A model generated the notes under the pieces. It did not search any database. It saw only the letters and a list, made by a program, of their open reading frames with translations, and had not been told where the DNA came from. Of a stretch of DNA of 63,866 bases, positions 1 through 7,046 are shown one piece after another (position 1 is the first letter of the stretch; each line of letters opens with the position of its first letter). The DNA comes from a virus: IMG/VR virus record IMGVR_UViG_3300037421_000079, positions 1 through 63,866 of that record; one strand, written 5' to 3'. A program made the position numbers and the translations under genes.

Positions 1-127
1 CACCCGGAGCATGAGGTGGACGACCTCGGGCTCGCACCACGTGGTCCCGTTCGCCTGGAACTCGTTGACCATGGCGTCGTCGGCCCAGAAGCCGGGATCG
101 TACGACATGTCGAACTCGACGGTGCGG
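1..127. repeat. Terminal direct repeat, left copy (assembly circularisation overlap)
   Basis: These 127 bases are identical to 63740-63866. A 127-bp exact end overlap is what a de Bruijn assembler run with k=127 leaves on a closed circle, so this is more likely an assembly signature of a circular or circularly permuted molecule than a biological terminal repeat. Unique length is about 63,739 bp. Confidence 0.95.
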
Positions 128-141
128 CCGAGGGCGGTCAT
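1..141 (-). CDS. FkbM-family methyltransferase, 5' portion (continues at 63739 across the circular join)
   Basis: Reading leftward, an ATG at 141 (or GTG at 165) opens a frame that runs through position 1 and, after closing the circle, continues into the gene at 63047-63866. The first in-frame stop upstream is at 175-177. The joined protein is about 277 residues. No clear Shine-Dalgarno sequence distinguishes the ATG at 141, the GTG at 165 or the ATG at 108. See the 63047-63866 entry for function. Confidence 0.8.
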   Translation of the reverse strand, partial: MTALGRTVEFDMSYDPGFWADDAMVNEFQANGTTWCEPEVVHLMLRV

Positions 142-187
142 GGAGACGTGGAGGGAGTCGGTCACGATGGTAATTTACTGATTTACA

Positions 188-607
188 TCAGCCAAACAAT
201 TTCCCGAGCGCCCCCACGATCCTGGCGCGCGACTTCTTGGCGAGGGTTTGAAGTCGCGCGGCGATTATCTGGACGACTGCGGCGTCGTCGGGCGTGAGCC
301 CCGCAAGCGCCGTGATCGCGGACCCGATGTCGAGCTTGACTGTCTGGGGGCCTCGCTTCTTGCGTCGGCCGGTCGGCGCTTCAGCGGCAGGCGCTTGCTT
401 GCGCGGGCGACGTGGCCGCGAGGCATTCTGCTGCTCGACGGCGGCGACCTGCTGAGCAGGCACGCTCTGCGGTTCCCGCTTCTTGCGGCCTTTCTTTGGC
501 GCTCCACCGCGCGTGCGCTTCGTTGGATCGTGCGGCGGGTCGCCGGCTTGCCCGCCAGAGGCGGGGGGCGGGCTGGGCTTGAAGTTCTCGAACAGCGGCT
601 CGTCGGA
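188..607 (-). CDS. Hypothetical protein, basic disordered N-terminus
   Basis: A 139-residue protein of unknown function. The first two thirds are Pro/Arg/Lys/Ala-rich with basic clusters (KKGRKKRE, GRRKKRGPQ). The last about 50 residues look helical (SAITALAGLTPDDAAVVQIIAARLQTL). I chose the GTG at 607 because CAGGAG lies 9 nt upstream; a GTG at 655 is an alternative giving 155 residues. It lies between a truncated gene and the FkbM methyltransferase, co-directional with both. The basic segments suggest nucleic-acid or membrane-surface binding, but this is inference. Confidence 0.6.
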   Translation of the reverse strand, partial: SDEPLFENFKPSPPPASGGQAGDPPHDPTKRTRGGAPKKGRKKREPQSVPAQQVAAVEQQNASRPRRPRKQAPAAEAPTGRRKKRGPQTVKLDIGSAITALAGLTPDDAAVVQIIAARLQTLAKKSRARIVGALGKLFG

Positions 608-664
608 CACTTGGCTGATCTCCTGTTGGCCCCAGAGGGGGATTGTCCTGATCACTACGACACA

Positions 665-796
665 CTACACAGGTTCGGGCGGTTTGCAAGCGCAAAGCCA
701 GTTCATCAGCACGGCCCACGACGAGTGGTGCCCGAGGTCGGGCGTGGCGATGTTCCAGCCAAGCCGCAGATAGTCAAGCACACGATCGTGGGTCAC
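665..796 (-). pseudogene. Small phage gene probably 5'-truncated by the neighbouring cassette insertion
   Basis: An open frame from a GTG at 796 encodes 43 residues (VTHDRVLDYLRLGWNIATP...LMNWLCACKPPEPV). It resembles the small phage proteins of the type 'YVTHxRVxxYLxLGW...WxVLMxWxC' that I recall from proteobacterial phages. The frame is open a few codons further upstream, through residues that fit the family (LYRY), but then meets a TAG in the end of the inserted element at 816. No ribosome-binding site precedes the GTG. I infer that the 273-bp insertion cut off the original start, leaving a fragment that may or may not be translated. Confidence 0.5.
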
Positions 797-856
797 GTAT
801 CGGTAGAGTATGTGGCATGCCTATCCGGTTTAGACACACAGTCCTACATCTTGTGT

Positions 857-1024
857 TCAGCCGATTTCGCTCTCTCGATAAGCCAGCGCGACTGTTTGAG
901 CGAACAAAGCCAACGCAAGCATGCGACTTACTTCGGATGGCGCGTTAGCCTTTCCATCTTCGGCGATTTCGTGGAGTTTTTCGGCAACGCGCCCCCAAAC
1001 TCTAGCATGGTGTGAGGCATTCAT
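857..1024 (-). CDS. Passenger ORF of cassette copy 1, unknown function
   Basis: A 55-residue protein beginning MNASHHARVWGRVAEKL, mostly helical, with no family I recognise. An upstream ATG at 1045 is rejected because it overlaps the likely -10 box. The ATG at 1024 has GGGAGGTAAGG just upstream and sits at a sensible distance from a promoter in the element end. It fills most of the mobile cassette and reads in the same direction as the host operon. Confidence 0.6.
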   Translation of the reverse strand: MNASHHARVWGRVAEKLHEIAEDGKANAPSEVSRMLALALFAQTVALAYRESEIG

Positions 1025-1045
1025 CGTCCTTACCTCCCTCAACAT

Positions 1046-1075
1046 TTAGTAGGTCTCAGCGTTTGTGTGTGTTAA
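1046..1075 (-). promoter_or_regulatory. Promoter built into the terminal repeat of cassette copy 1
   Basis: Reading leftward, TTAACA at 1075-1070 lies inside the terminal inverted repeat. TACTAA follows at 1051-1046 with 18-bp spacing, and then the ribosome-binding site of the passenger gene. The cassette therefore seems to bring its own -35 element within its end. This is sequence-pattern evidence only. Confidence 0.5.
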
Positions 1076-1325
1076 CCGGATAGGCATGGTATGTGGGATA
1101 TCGCTTCTCGGCTTCCTCGCGCGCCTTTGTCTCGATGTCGACTCTCGCCCGGAACCCAACGAGGTGATCCATCAGCCAAGCAACACCTTCTAAAAAATAT
1201 ATCTGCTCGGCTCTTTGCTTGCTGATTGGCGGCAAAATCTCGCGCGGCGACACTGCACGACCCTCACGAGCATCGAACACATAATCGTCGTCGAGCTTAT
1301 TTCGTTTAAGTCCTTGCTCGCTCAC
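1056..1325 (-). CDS. Small conserved phage-type protein with C-terminus altered by insertion
   Basis: An 89-residue acidic/helical protein (GTG start at 1325 overlapping the polymerase TGA as GTGA). Central residues ILPPISKQRAEQIYFLEGVAWLMDHLVGF suggest a helical hairpin. The last residues (HAYPVNTHKR) are encoded by the terminal repeat of the element ending at 1088. With the insertion removed the reading frame would end four codons beyond the duplicated target site, so the original C-terminus was slightly different. Function unknown. It is translationally coupled to DNA polymerase. Confidence 0.65.
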   Translation of the reverse strand: MSEQGLKRNKLDDDYVFDAREGRAVSPREILPPISKQRAEQIYFLEGVAWLMDHLVGFRARVDIETKAREEAEKRYPTYHAYPVNTHKR

Positions 1326-3190
1326 TTCTCGTACCTTTCTGACAGTTCGCCTTCGCACGCCAGCGGGATACCGGGCAGCCACACGGGCTCCCTGACCATC
1401 TCGGTCTTGCACCGCTCCAGGTTGACCTCGGCATCCGGGCCTTTGGGGATCAGCACCAGCAGCTCGTCGTGCGGGATATTGAGGATGTGGAACCCCATGC
1501 GTTTGATCCGCACGGCCGCCTGGGTGACGATCAGGCGGCTGACGGCCTCGCACAAGTTCTGGGTGAGCTTGCCGGCGTGGAACGTCTTCCAGCCCGCCCG
1601 CGTGCGCACGCGCCAGTAGCCGTCGCGCTCGAACGGCTTGAGCCGCATGGTCTCCAGCTCCTCGGGGGTCGGCACGTGGTACTCCAGCGTGTCGTAGATC
1701 AGCGGGCAGCCGCCCGGCAAGTATACGCGCTTGTCGCGGATGTGGAAGATGCCCCAGTCTGTCGGTGGGCCGCCCGCGATGCGGGCGATCATGCGACCGG
1801 CGGTGCGCCAGAAGTCGGTTATGCGGGGGGACGAATCCCGGTAGGCGTTGCGCCAGCGCAGTGCGGTATCCAGCTCGATCTTGACGGGCGGGCCGTAGAT
1901 GCCGAGTCGGGCAGTCTTCTGGATCGACTCGGCACCCGCCATGTAACCGCACGAGAGCTTCAACTGCTTGCCGGTCCCACGCTCCAGCTTCATGTCGGGC
2001 GTGACCGGGTAGCCGTACGCGATCGACGCGAGGTTGACGTACGGGTCGTCGCCGCGGCGGAACTCCTCCAGGGCGTCCTCCTGGCCGGCGAGCCACGAGA
2101 GCACGCGGTACTCGATCTGGGCGAGGTCGACAGGCGCGAGCCAGTAGCCCTCGGGCGCCATGACGGCGCGTCGCAGGGGCGACGCTTCCTTGGGACTGTC
2201 CTCGTCCTTGCGCTTGAAATTCTGCCAGTTGGTCTTGTCCCCGCCTGAGAATCGAAGAGTGCCGGCACCCGCGTACAGCAGGTAGACGGGCAGCGGGCCG
2301 CGCCGGGCCGCCCACCCGAGCGTCTCGCACCTGGTCTGCAACATCGTTGATTTGAGGCCCAGGCGAGCCTCCGCGAGCCCTCGCACGCGGTCGTCCTCGT
2401 CGTCGAGCAGCGCCTGCATGAACGGGTCGTTCTTGGCGAACGCCGGGATCGGCCCGTTCTTGCCGTCCTTGTACTCGATCTCGACGCCCTCGGCCTCCAG
2501 CAGCGCCTGGAACTTGGCGGCCGACTGCAGCTCTGTTGGGTCGACCCCGATCTGGTCGACGAGGTCGCGCTTGCGGTCGCGCTCGCGCTCCCAGGTCCGG
2601 GCCAGCAGGTCCACGTCGGCCCGCAAAGCCGGTTCGCAGAACATGTCCATGACGATGTCGATGACGGGCAACTCGTCGCGCGGGAAGCCCTGGTTCAGCA
2701 ACAGGCCGAATATCCTCCAGATCGACTCGACCTCGTCGCACGCGCCGGCCGCCACCTGCTCCTGGACCTGCGGGGTCATCTCGTGCCAATGCTTGCCCCT
2801 GAACAAATTGTAGGGCGTCTGTTTGGGCGCGATGCCGAAGTGCTTGCGCACCGCGTCGAGGCTGACTGACAGGTGGTTGCCAAGCAGCAGCCGGGCCATC
2901 GCGAGCGTGCAGCCGCGCATGGCGGGATGGACGCCATAGTGGTGCGACAGCGCGAGGCCGTCGAACTGGTGGTGATGGGCAACGAGGAACACGTCCGACC
3001 AGTCCTCGTCCCGGGCGATCTGCCGCCACTGCGGCTCGGTGTACCAGCGGGCGTCGTGGTCCTTCGACCACTTGACCGCGATCCCGTGCATACAGAAGCG
3101 CGGGTCGCGGATGTAAGATTCAGTCGTCATCTTGCTGAGCGAGAAATCGTCCGAGTAGAACGACTCAAGGTCGGCGACCACGAACCTCAC
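1322..3190 (-). CDS. DNA polymerase, family A (Pol I type) with 3'-5' exonuclease domain
   Basis: A 622-residue replicative polymerase. The N-terminus carries a DnaQ-like exonuclease: VVADLESFY (Exo I, D and E), HHHQFDGLA (Exo II region) and a late ACDEVESIW segment. The C-terminal half is the palm/fingers module, with motif A VDLAQIEYRVLSW near residue 353, a motif B region around RGTGKQLKLSCGYMAG, and motif C HDELLVLIP near residue 573. The GTG at 3190 overlaps the upstream stop (GTGA). The length suits compact phage Pol A enzymes lacking a 5'-3' nuclease. With the primase-helicase across the divergent promoter it forms the replication core. Confidence 0.95.
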   Translation of the reverse strand: MRFVVADLESFYSDDFSLSKMTTESYIRDPRFCMHGIAVKWSKDHDARWYTEPQWRQIARDEDWSDVFLVAHHHQFDGLALSHHYGVHPAMRGCTLAMARLLLGNHLSVSLDAVRKHFGIAPKQTPYNLFRGKHWHEMTPQVQEQVAAGACDEVESIWRIFGLLLNQGFPRDELPVIDIVMDMFCEPALRADVDLLARTWERERDRKRDLVDQIGVDPTELQSAAKFQALLEAEGVEIEYKDGKNGPIPAFAKNDPFMQALLDDEDDRVRGLAEARLGLKSTMLQTRCETLGWAARRGPLPVYLLYAGAGTLRFSGGDKTNWQNFKRKDEDSPKEASPLRRAVMAPEGYWLAPVDLAQIEYRVLSWLAGQEDALEEFRRGDDPYVNLASIAYGYPVTPDMKLERGTGKQLKLSCGYMAGAESIQKTARLGIYGPPVKIELDTALRWRNAYRDSSPRITDFWRTAGRMIARIAGGPPTDWGIFHIRDKRVYLPGGCPLIYDTLEYHVPTPEELETMRLKPFERDGYWRVRTRAGWKTFHAGKLTQNLCEAVSRLIVTQAAVRIKRMGFHILNIPHDELLVLIPKGPDAEVNLERCKTEMVREPVWLPGIPLACEGELSERYEK

Positions 3191-3567
3191 AGTCGCGTCT
3201 CCGCGAGCGGCACCAGTCGGTAGCCACACGAGTACGTGGACTTCACGTCGTAGCCTAATTGCCGAAATGCCTTTCTGGCAAAACACGCATAGGAATGCAG
3301 CACCTTGGCGGGTGCGTCGCCCGCGTACGCCTGTCCCAGGACGCCGACAATCAGGACTTCATAACTAATCACGCTGGGCATCGCGCGCACCAGCATGTGG
3401 GCCATCTCGGCCACCCTCGGCATCGTCTTGATCTCGGTGGCGCCGTCCGAGATCAGGTTGTTGTTGAGATCGACCAGCAGGCGGGAAGCCGGCAGGAGTT
3501 GGCGGCAACAGGGGCAGCGGGCGACCTTCGGGGGTCGCGCGGCAGTCACGACGGCGCGCGCGAGCAC
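3187..3567 (-). CDS. OmpR/PhoB-type winged-helix protein with N-terminal CxxC motif
   Basis: A 126-residue protein. Around residues 20-25 is a CPCC motif that may bind zinc. Residues about 35-125 match the C-terminal DNA-binding winged helix of response regulators: an opening beta segment (LLVDLNNNLISDG), a helical core (MPRVAEMAHMLVRAMPSVISYEVL) and the closing recognition-wing pattern (HSYACFARKAFRQLGYDVKS, then GYRLVPL). There is no receiver domain. The GTG at 3567 has GGGGGGAG upstream and starts one base after the preceding small gene. It is the second gene from the leftward promoter and immediately precedes DNA polymerase, so an early transcriptional regulator is likely. Confidence 0.75.
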   Translation of the reverse strand: MLARAVVTAARPPKVARCPCCRQLLPASRLLVDLNNNLISDGATEIKTMPRVAEMAHMLVRAMPSVISYEVLIVGVLGQAYAGDAPAKVLHSYACFARKAFRQLGYDVKSTYSCGYRLVPLAETRL

Positions 3568-3568
3568 G

Positions 3569-3655
3569 TCACTCCCCCCTGAGCGCCCGCGGAGAGAGGC
3601 GCCAGACCAGCAGGCCAATGATGGCGCCCGTCGCGATGGCAGCCAAGATGCTCAT
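3569..3655 (-). CDS. 28-residue single-span membrane peptide
   Basis: ATG at 3655, preceded by GGAGAGGAC, encodes MSILAAIATGAIIGLLVWRL followed by eight more residues and a TGA. The hydrophobic stretch of about 18 residues would span the membrane once, with an Arg-rich cytoplasmic tail. It is the first gene after the leftward promoter and abuts the winged-helix gene. Function unknown. Confidence 0.6.
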   Translation of the reverse strand: MSILAAIATGAIIGLLVWRLSPRALRGE

Positions 3656-3687
3656 GAGTCCTCTCCGTGTAGTAGACGGTAGTATCA

Positions 3688-3717
3688 TTATTAGCAAAAT
3701 CTAAAGCGCCGCGTCAA
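3688..3717 (-). promoter_or_regulatory. Leftward sigma70-type promoter of the replication/modification arm
   Basis: On the minus strand TTGACG (3717-3712) and TAATAA (3693-3688) are separated by 18 bp, about 30 bp upstream of the 28-residue membrane peptide gene. Immediately downstream is a repeated TACTAC/TCTACTAC sequence that recurs near the promoter at 8866 and could be an operator. Confidence 0.6.
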
Positions 3718-3750
3718 GGGGGTCGGCGGGAAACCGCAAAACAAATCGTA

Positions 3751-3852
3751 TTGACGGGCGGGCGGCGCGGGCGCAACATGGTTTCGCCGTTGCGAAACGG
3801 AAAAGCCCCCGCTCGATGGTGCGAGCGAGGGCGGGTCCGGCACGGAGCCGGA
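3751..3852 (+). promoter_or_regulatory. Rightward promoter and hairpin-rich leader of the primase-helicase gene
   Basis: TTGACG (3751-3756) and CAACAT (3774-3779) are spaced 17 bp. Three inverted repeats follow: GTTTCGC/GCGAAAC at 3781-3798, which sits over the expected start site and so may be an operator; an imperfect GC stem at 3805-3834 with loop ATGGTG; and TCCGGC/GCCGGA at 3836-3852. The gene begins only at 3923, so a structured leader of over 130 nt is predicted. Confidence 0.5.
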
Positions 3853-3922
3853 AGGCGGTTTCCGAGGTGGTGCGAACAGCCCCAAGGTAGCCGCTCGGGC
3901 AGCGAGCGTCAAGGGGCAGCAG

Positions 3923-6184
3923 GTGCCTACAGCCGACAATCCACTGCTTGAAGCCGCGCTCCAGTACGCCGCTCGCGGCTGGAAAATTTTTCCTCTAGTT
4001 CCGCGCACCAAGCGGCCCGCCATCCGGGGGTGGCGGCAGAAGGCTACCAGCGACCCGGACCAGATCGAGCGGTGGTGGGGCGCGCGGCCGGACTACAACG
4101 TCGGGCTGGCGACCGGCGAGTCGTGCCTGGTGGTGCTCGACCCGGACGGCCCCGAGGGGCTGGCCGAGTTGCACCGGCTGGTGGGCCTGCACGGGCGCCT
4201 GCCGCGCACGCTGGCGAGCCGGACGCCCGGGGGCCATCACTTGCTGTTCCGCGGGTCCGGCGTGCGCTCCACGGCGCGCGGAGACCTGCACGTGCGGGGC
4301 GAGGGCGGGCTGGTGGCGCTGCCGCCGTCGATCCACCCGAGCGGAGTGGCGTACCGGTGGGTCGACGCCAGCTGTCCGATCGCCGACCTGCCGGCCTGGG
4401 TGGGGGCGTGGCGGGCGAGCCTGGGCGGCAGGGTCGAGACGGGACCGGACCTGGGCGCCTTACCGGCTCACCTCGTAGGGCTGCAACGCCGATCGCCCGC
4501 CCGGATCGGTGGAATGTGGTCGCTCCACGAAGAAAGTCGAATACGATCGGCGCTGCAAAGAGTTCCGGCCGATTCCTATCAATCGTGGCTCGAAGTCGGA
4601 ATGGCGCTGCACAGCCTCGGATGGAGTCGGTCAGACGGCACCGATATAGGCTTGGAAATCTTCGACAATTGGTCCGCGACGTGCAGCGAGAAATACAGCC
4701 AGGCGGCAGCCGAGGAAAAGTGGAGCTCATTCGAGCAATCCGGCAGGAGCGGCATACAGATAGGCACTTTGTTTCATCTCGCCGAGGCGCATGGGTGGCG
4801 AGGTGAAGTATTAGTTGATAATAATGGTCACAAGCCATTGAGCCAACAACAAGAAAGCGAGGTGATCCCACATGACCGAATCGGGTCGCATAATGCCCAG
4901 CCCCACGGAGGAGTGCCGCCCCCCGTGGGGCTCTTCGCTGGGGCGCAGGAGGCCGCTGGCGCGCTCGAGCCGGCAGGGGCACTCAACGGGGCGCACGCGC
5001 TGCCGGCCGAACTGGCGGCCGCGCCAGCGGCGGGAATCGTGTTCCCGGACGTGACCCAGAAGGGGAAGCCGGCTGGGACGCGCCACAACGCCATGCTGGC
5101 GATCGAGGGGCTGGGGATCGAGTGCGAAGAGGACACGTTCCACGAGGCGTTCGTGGTGGGCGGGCACTCGCTCGGGCGCCTAGTGGGGGAGATCAGCGAC
5201 AAGGCCATCCACCAGCTGCGCGACCTGATCCGGCGCGTGTTCGGCTTCGAGCCGGGCGCCCAGAACGTCCGGGACGCGGCCGAGACCCTGTGCGTGCAAA
5301 ACCCGTTCGACCCGGTGCTGGACTACCTCGACTGCCTGCGGTGGGACGGGGTGCGGCGCATCGACGCGTGGATGGCGGACTATCTCGGGGCGCCACGGGA
5401 CGAGTGGAGCGCGGCGGTCGGGCGGTTGATGCTGGTCGCCGCGGTCAGGCGCGCGCGCCAGCCCGGCGCCAAGTGGGACCACGTAGTAGTGTGGGAGGGG
5501 CCGCAGGGCGCCGGCAAGTCCCACGTGCTGGAGACGCTGGCAGGCGAGGAGAATTTCAGCGACATGCGGATACTGGGGCGGTCGGAGGAGCGCCAGCACG
5601 AGGCAGTGCGGGGGGTGTGGATATACGAGATCGCGGAACTCGCGGGGATGAAGCGGGCCGAGGTCGAGCACATCAAGGCCTTCGTGACGCGGAAGAAGGA
5701 GAGCACCAGGACGGCCTACGCGCACTACAAGACCCACGACCGGCGCCGCTGCATATTCGTGGCGACCACGAACGAACTGCACTACCTGAAAGACGACACC
5801 GGCAACCGACGATTCTTGCCGATCCGCACGGGAGTCATAGATTGGGCCGCAGTAGCGCGCGACCGCGACCAGCTGTGGGCGGAAGCGGTCGAGGCCGAGC
5901 AGGGATACGGGCCGCTGGTGCTGCCGCACGACGTGCGTTCGCGGGCGAGCGCCGAGCAGGAATCGCGGCTCGTGCTGGACGATTGGCGGGACGTAATCGA
6001 AAGGTGGATAGGGGATAAAACAGAGACCTCGATCGGCGAAACGGTGGTCGGCGCGCTCCACATGCAGGTGCGGGAAATCGACCAGATTTGTTCCACGAGG
6101 ACCGGAAGGATTTTACGGCAACTCGGATTCACGCAATATCGCAAACGCGACGGGGAAAGCCTGTCGTGGCGGTTTAGGCGCTAA
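3923..6184 (+). CDS. Primase-polymerase / VapE-like helicase fusion
   Basis: A 753-residue replication protein. Residues about 5-190 form a bifunctional primase-polymerase domain (GWKIFPLVPRTKRP, then VVLDPDGPEGL, GGHHLLFRGSG and the late GGLVALPPSIHPSG). Residues about 195-300 resemble a PriCT-type linker domain (ALQRVPADSYQSWLEVGMALHSLGW). Residues about 450-690 form a virulence-associated-E/SF3-like helicase with Walker A EGPQGAGKSH near residue 525 and the IYEIAEL and IFVATTNE segments. The GTG start is weakly supported by AAGGGG. It probably primes and unwinds at the repeat region that directly follows it. Confidence 0.92.
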   Translation: MPTADNPLLEAALQYAARGWKIFPLVPRTKRPAIRGWRQKATSDPDQIERWWGARPDYNVGLATGESCLVVLDPDGPEGLAELHRLVGLHGRLPRTLASRTPGGHHLLFRGSGVRSTARGDLHVRGEGGLVALPPSIHPSGVAYRWVDASCPIADLPAWVGAWRASLGGRVETGPDLGALPAHLVGLQRRSPARIGGMWSLHEESRIRSALQRVPADSYQSWLEVGMALHSLGWSRSDGTDIGLEIFDNWSATCSEKYSQAAAEEKWSSFEQSGRSGIQIGTLFHLAEAHGWRGEVLVDNNGHKPLSQQQESEVIPHDRIGSHNAQPHGGVPPPVGLFAGAQEAAGALEPAGALNGAHALPAELAAAPAAGIVFPDVTQKGKPAGTRHNAMLAIEGLGIECEEDTFHEAFVVGGHSLGRLVGEISDKAIHQLRDLIRRVFGFEPGAQNVRDAAETLCVQNPFDPVLDYLDCLRWDGVRRIDAWMADYLGAPRDEWSAAVGRLMLVAAVRRARQPGAKWDHVVVWEGPQGAGKSHVLETLAGEENFSDMRILGRSEERQHEAVRGVWIYEIAELAGMKRAEVEHIKAFVTRKKESTRTAYAHYKTHDRRRCIFVATTNELHYLKDDTGNRRFLPIRTGVIDWAAVARDRDQLWAEAVEAEQGYGPLVLPHDVRSRASAEQESRLVLDDWRDVIERWIGDKTETSIGETVVGALHMQVREIDQICSTRTGRILRQLGFTQYRKRDGESLSWRFRR

Positions 6185-6391
6185 TGTTCCACGGTTTTGC
6201 GTGGAACAAGCTGAGATATGGAACGCCGTAACCCCTTGATGCTCCATGGTTGTTCTATGTGTTCTATGTGTTCTATGCTTTTAGGATATAAAGTAGAGAG
6301 TAGAGAGAAATACGTAGTAGGTAGTGCATATTATTACAGTGGAGGGGCCTCCCTGGAATCGCCCTGGAACACACGGAACACGTGGAACAAG
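6185..6391. repeat. Candidate replication origin: hairpin plus 9-bp direct repeats around an AT-rich core
   Basis: Directly after the primase-helicase lies an inverted repeat TGTTCCACG/CGTGGAACA (6185-6193, 6200-6208). Three exact tandem copies of TGTTCTATG follow (6251-6277), then an AT-rich purine tract (6278-6340), then three tandem 9-mers with GGAACA cores (6365-6391) in inverted orientation. An extra TGTTCCACG occurs at 6089-6097 inside the gene. The arm sequence resembles half of a proteobacterial parS site. The arrangement fits iterons flanking an unwinding element, but no origin function is proven. Confidence 0.55.
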
Positions 6392-6393
6392 GG

Positions 6394-6603
6394 CTAGGAT
6401 CGCCAGCCCCATTGCCCCACGATCTCGGCGCCGCGGTGGCGCACGTTGTGGTCCGCGCAGGCGGCGCACACGCGGATCGCCGGATCGTTGCGGCCCTTCC
6501 AGCGGATTATGCGTACGGCAGGCTCGTTGCACGGTGCATAGAACGGAATCCCGAGCGCGGCTTCCTCGCAACAACCTTCCTTCGCTTTTAGATTCGGGTT
6601 CAT
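6394..6603 (-). CDS. Small cysteine-containing protein (possible zinc ribbon)
   Basis: A 69-residue protein starting at the ATG at 6603, which overlaps the upstream TGA (ATGA). Cysteine pairs GCCEEA, APCNEP and VCAACADH could bind zinc, in the manner of small phage proteins describing 'CxxCADHNV' segments. It is last in a five-gene coupled leftward operon (7497 to 6394) and ends beside the candidate origin. Function unknown. Confidence 0.6.
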   Translation of the reverse strand: MNPNLKAKEGCCEEAALGIPFYAPCNEPAVRIIRWKGRNDPAIRVCAACADHNVRHRGAEIVGQWGWRS

Positions 6604-6854
6604 TTGGTCCAACTCCATTGGTCGACGGACGGGACGTTGTGGCGGCGCAGGACCGTCGCGGCCAGGCAGGCGAGCTTGTAGCGGCGCCAGGCGTAGGGGG
6701 CGTGCGGGCGGTTGAGGGAGTTGCGGCCGCGCTCGAACAGGTGGACGGCCTCGCGGCTGTAGCCAGTGAGGGCGGCCAGCTCGTCGAGGGTGAGTCCGAG
6801 GGAGCGGCGCCAAGCCTTTGCCTTTTCGCTTTCCGTAGTCATGGGTTTAGGCAA
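6600..6854 (-). CDS. XRE-like helix-turn-helix protein
   Basis: An 84-residue protein with a Cro/C1-type HTH: SLGLTLDELAALTGYSREAVHLFERGRNSLN at residues about 18-48. The start could be TTG at 6854 (AGGAG six bases upstream) or ATG at 6842. Its end overlaps the next gene by ATGA. Likely a small DNA-binding regulator of this accessory operon or of the adjacent origin region; the target is not known. Confidence 0.7.
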   Translation of the reverse strand: MPKPMTTESEKAKAWRRSLGLTLDELAALTGYSREAVHLFERGRNSLNRPHAPYAWRRYKLACLAATVLRRHNVPSVDQWSWTK

Positions 6855-6863
6855 GGGTTACTC

Positions 6864-7046
6864 CTACACGCGGACCAGTATGCGGTGGACGTTGCCGTCC
6901 TGGGCCACGATCAGCAGGCGGCGGTTCTGCTCCAGGCAGGTCAGCTCCAGCTCGTCGATCGAGCGGGGGAGCGCGTCGAGGTCGGCGCGGGACGCGGGCT
7001 CGTCGAGGCGCAGGACTGAGTCGATGTAGACGCGGAGGCGGGTCAT
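6864..7046 (-). CDS. Small hypothetical protein
   Basis: A 60-residue protein, MTRLRVYIDSVLRLDEPA..., ending GNVHRILVRV. The pattern of short beta strands and one helix is compatible with a compact alpha/beta fold. The ATG at 7046 overlaps the preceding stop by ATGA. I do not recognise the family. Confidence 0.6.
   Translation of the reverse strand: MTRLRVYIDSVLRLDEPASRADLDALPRSIDELELTCLEQNRRLLIVAQDGNVHRILVRV

Larger units (their letters stand above)
816..1088. mobile_element. 273-bp non-autonomous IS1595-type cassette (MITE-like), copy 1
   Basis: The ends form inverted repeats starting CATGCCTATCCGGTT, 23 of 25 positions matching. They are flanked by a perfect 8-bp duplication GTATGTGG at 808-815 and 1089-1096. 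No transposase is inside; the only gene is a 55-residue ORF (857-1024). The same terminal core bounds the complete IS at 57846-59562 and a second cassette at 50879-51195. The roughly 45 bp next to each end match the second cassette much better than the IS, while the interiors differ. IS1595-family elements are known to make 8-bp duplications and to carry passenger genes. Confidence 0.92.

Noticed and set aside
1056-3071. 671-codon minus-strand frame overlapping DNA polymerase
   Set aside because: Only its last 89 codons (1056-1325) are a plausible gene; the rest is an Arg/Pro-rich shadow of the polymerase frame.
4044-4982. Long Arg/Ala/Pro-rich reverse frames opposite the primase-helicase
   Set aside because: GC-rich third-position shadow composition, no ribosome-binding site and complete overlap with a well-supported gene.
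6185-6208. Hairpin as terminator of the primase-helicase gene
   Set aside because: The stem is good but no T-run follows, and its sequence recurs nearby as repeat units, so an origin or protein-binding role is favoured.
6365-6391. Functional parS partition site
   Set aside because: Only half of a parS-like palindrome is present and no ParA/ParB gene was found anywhere in the genome.
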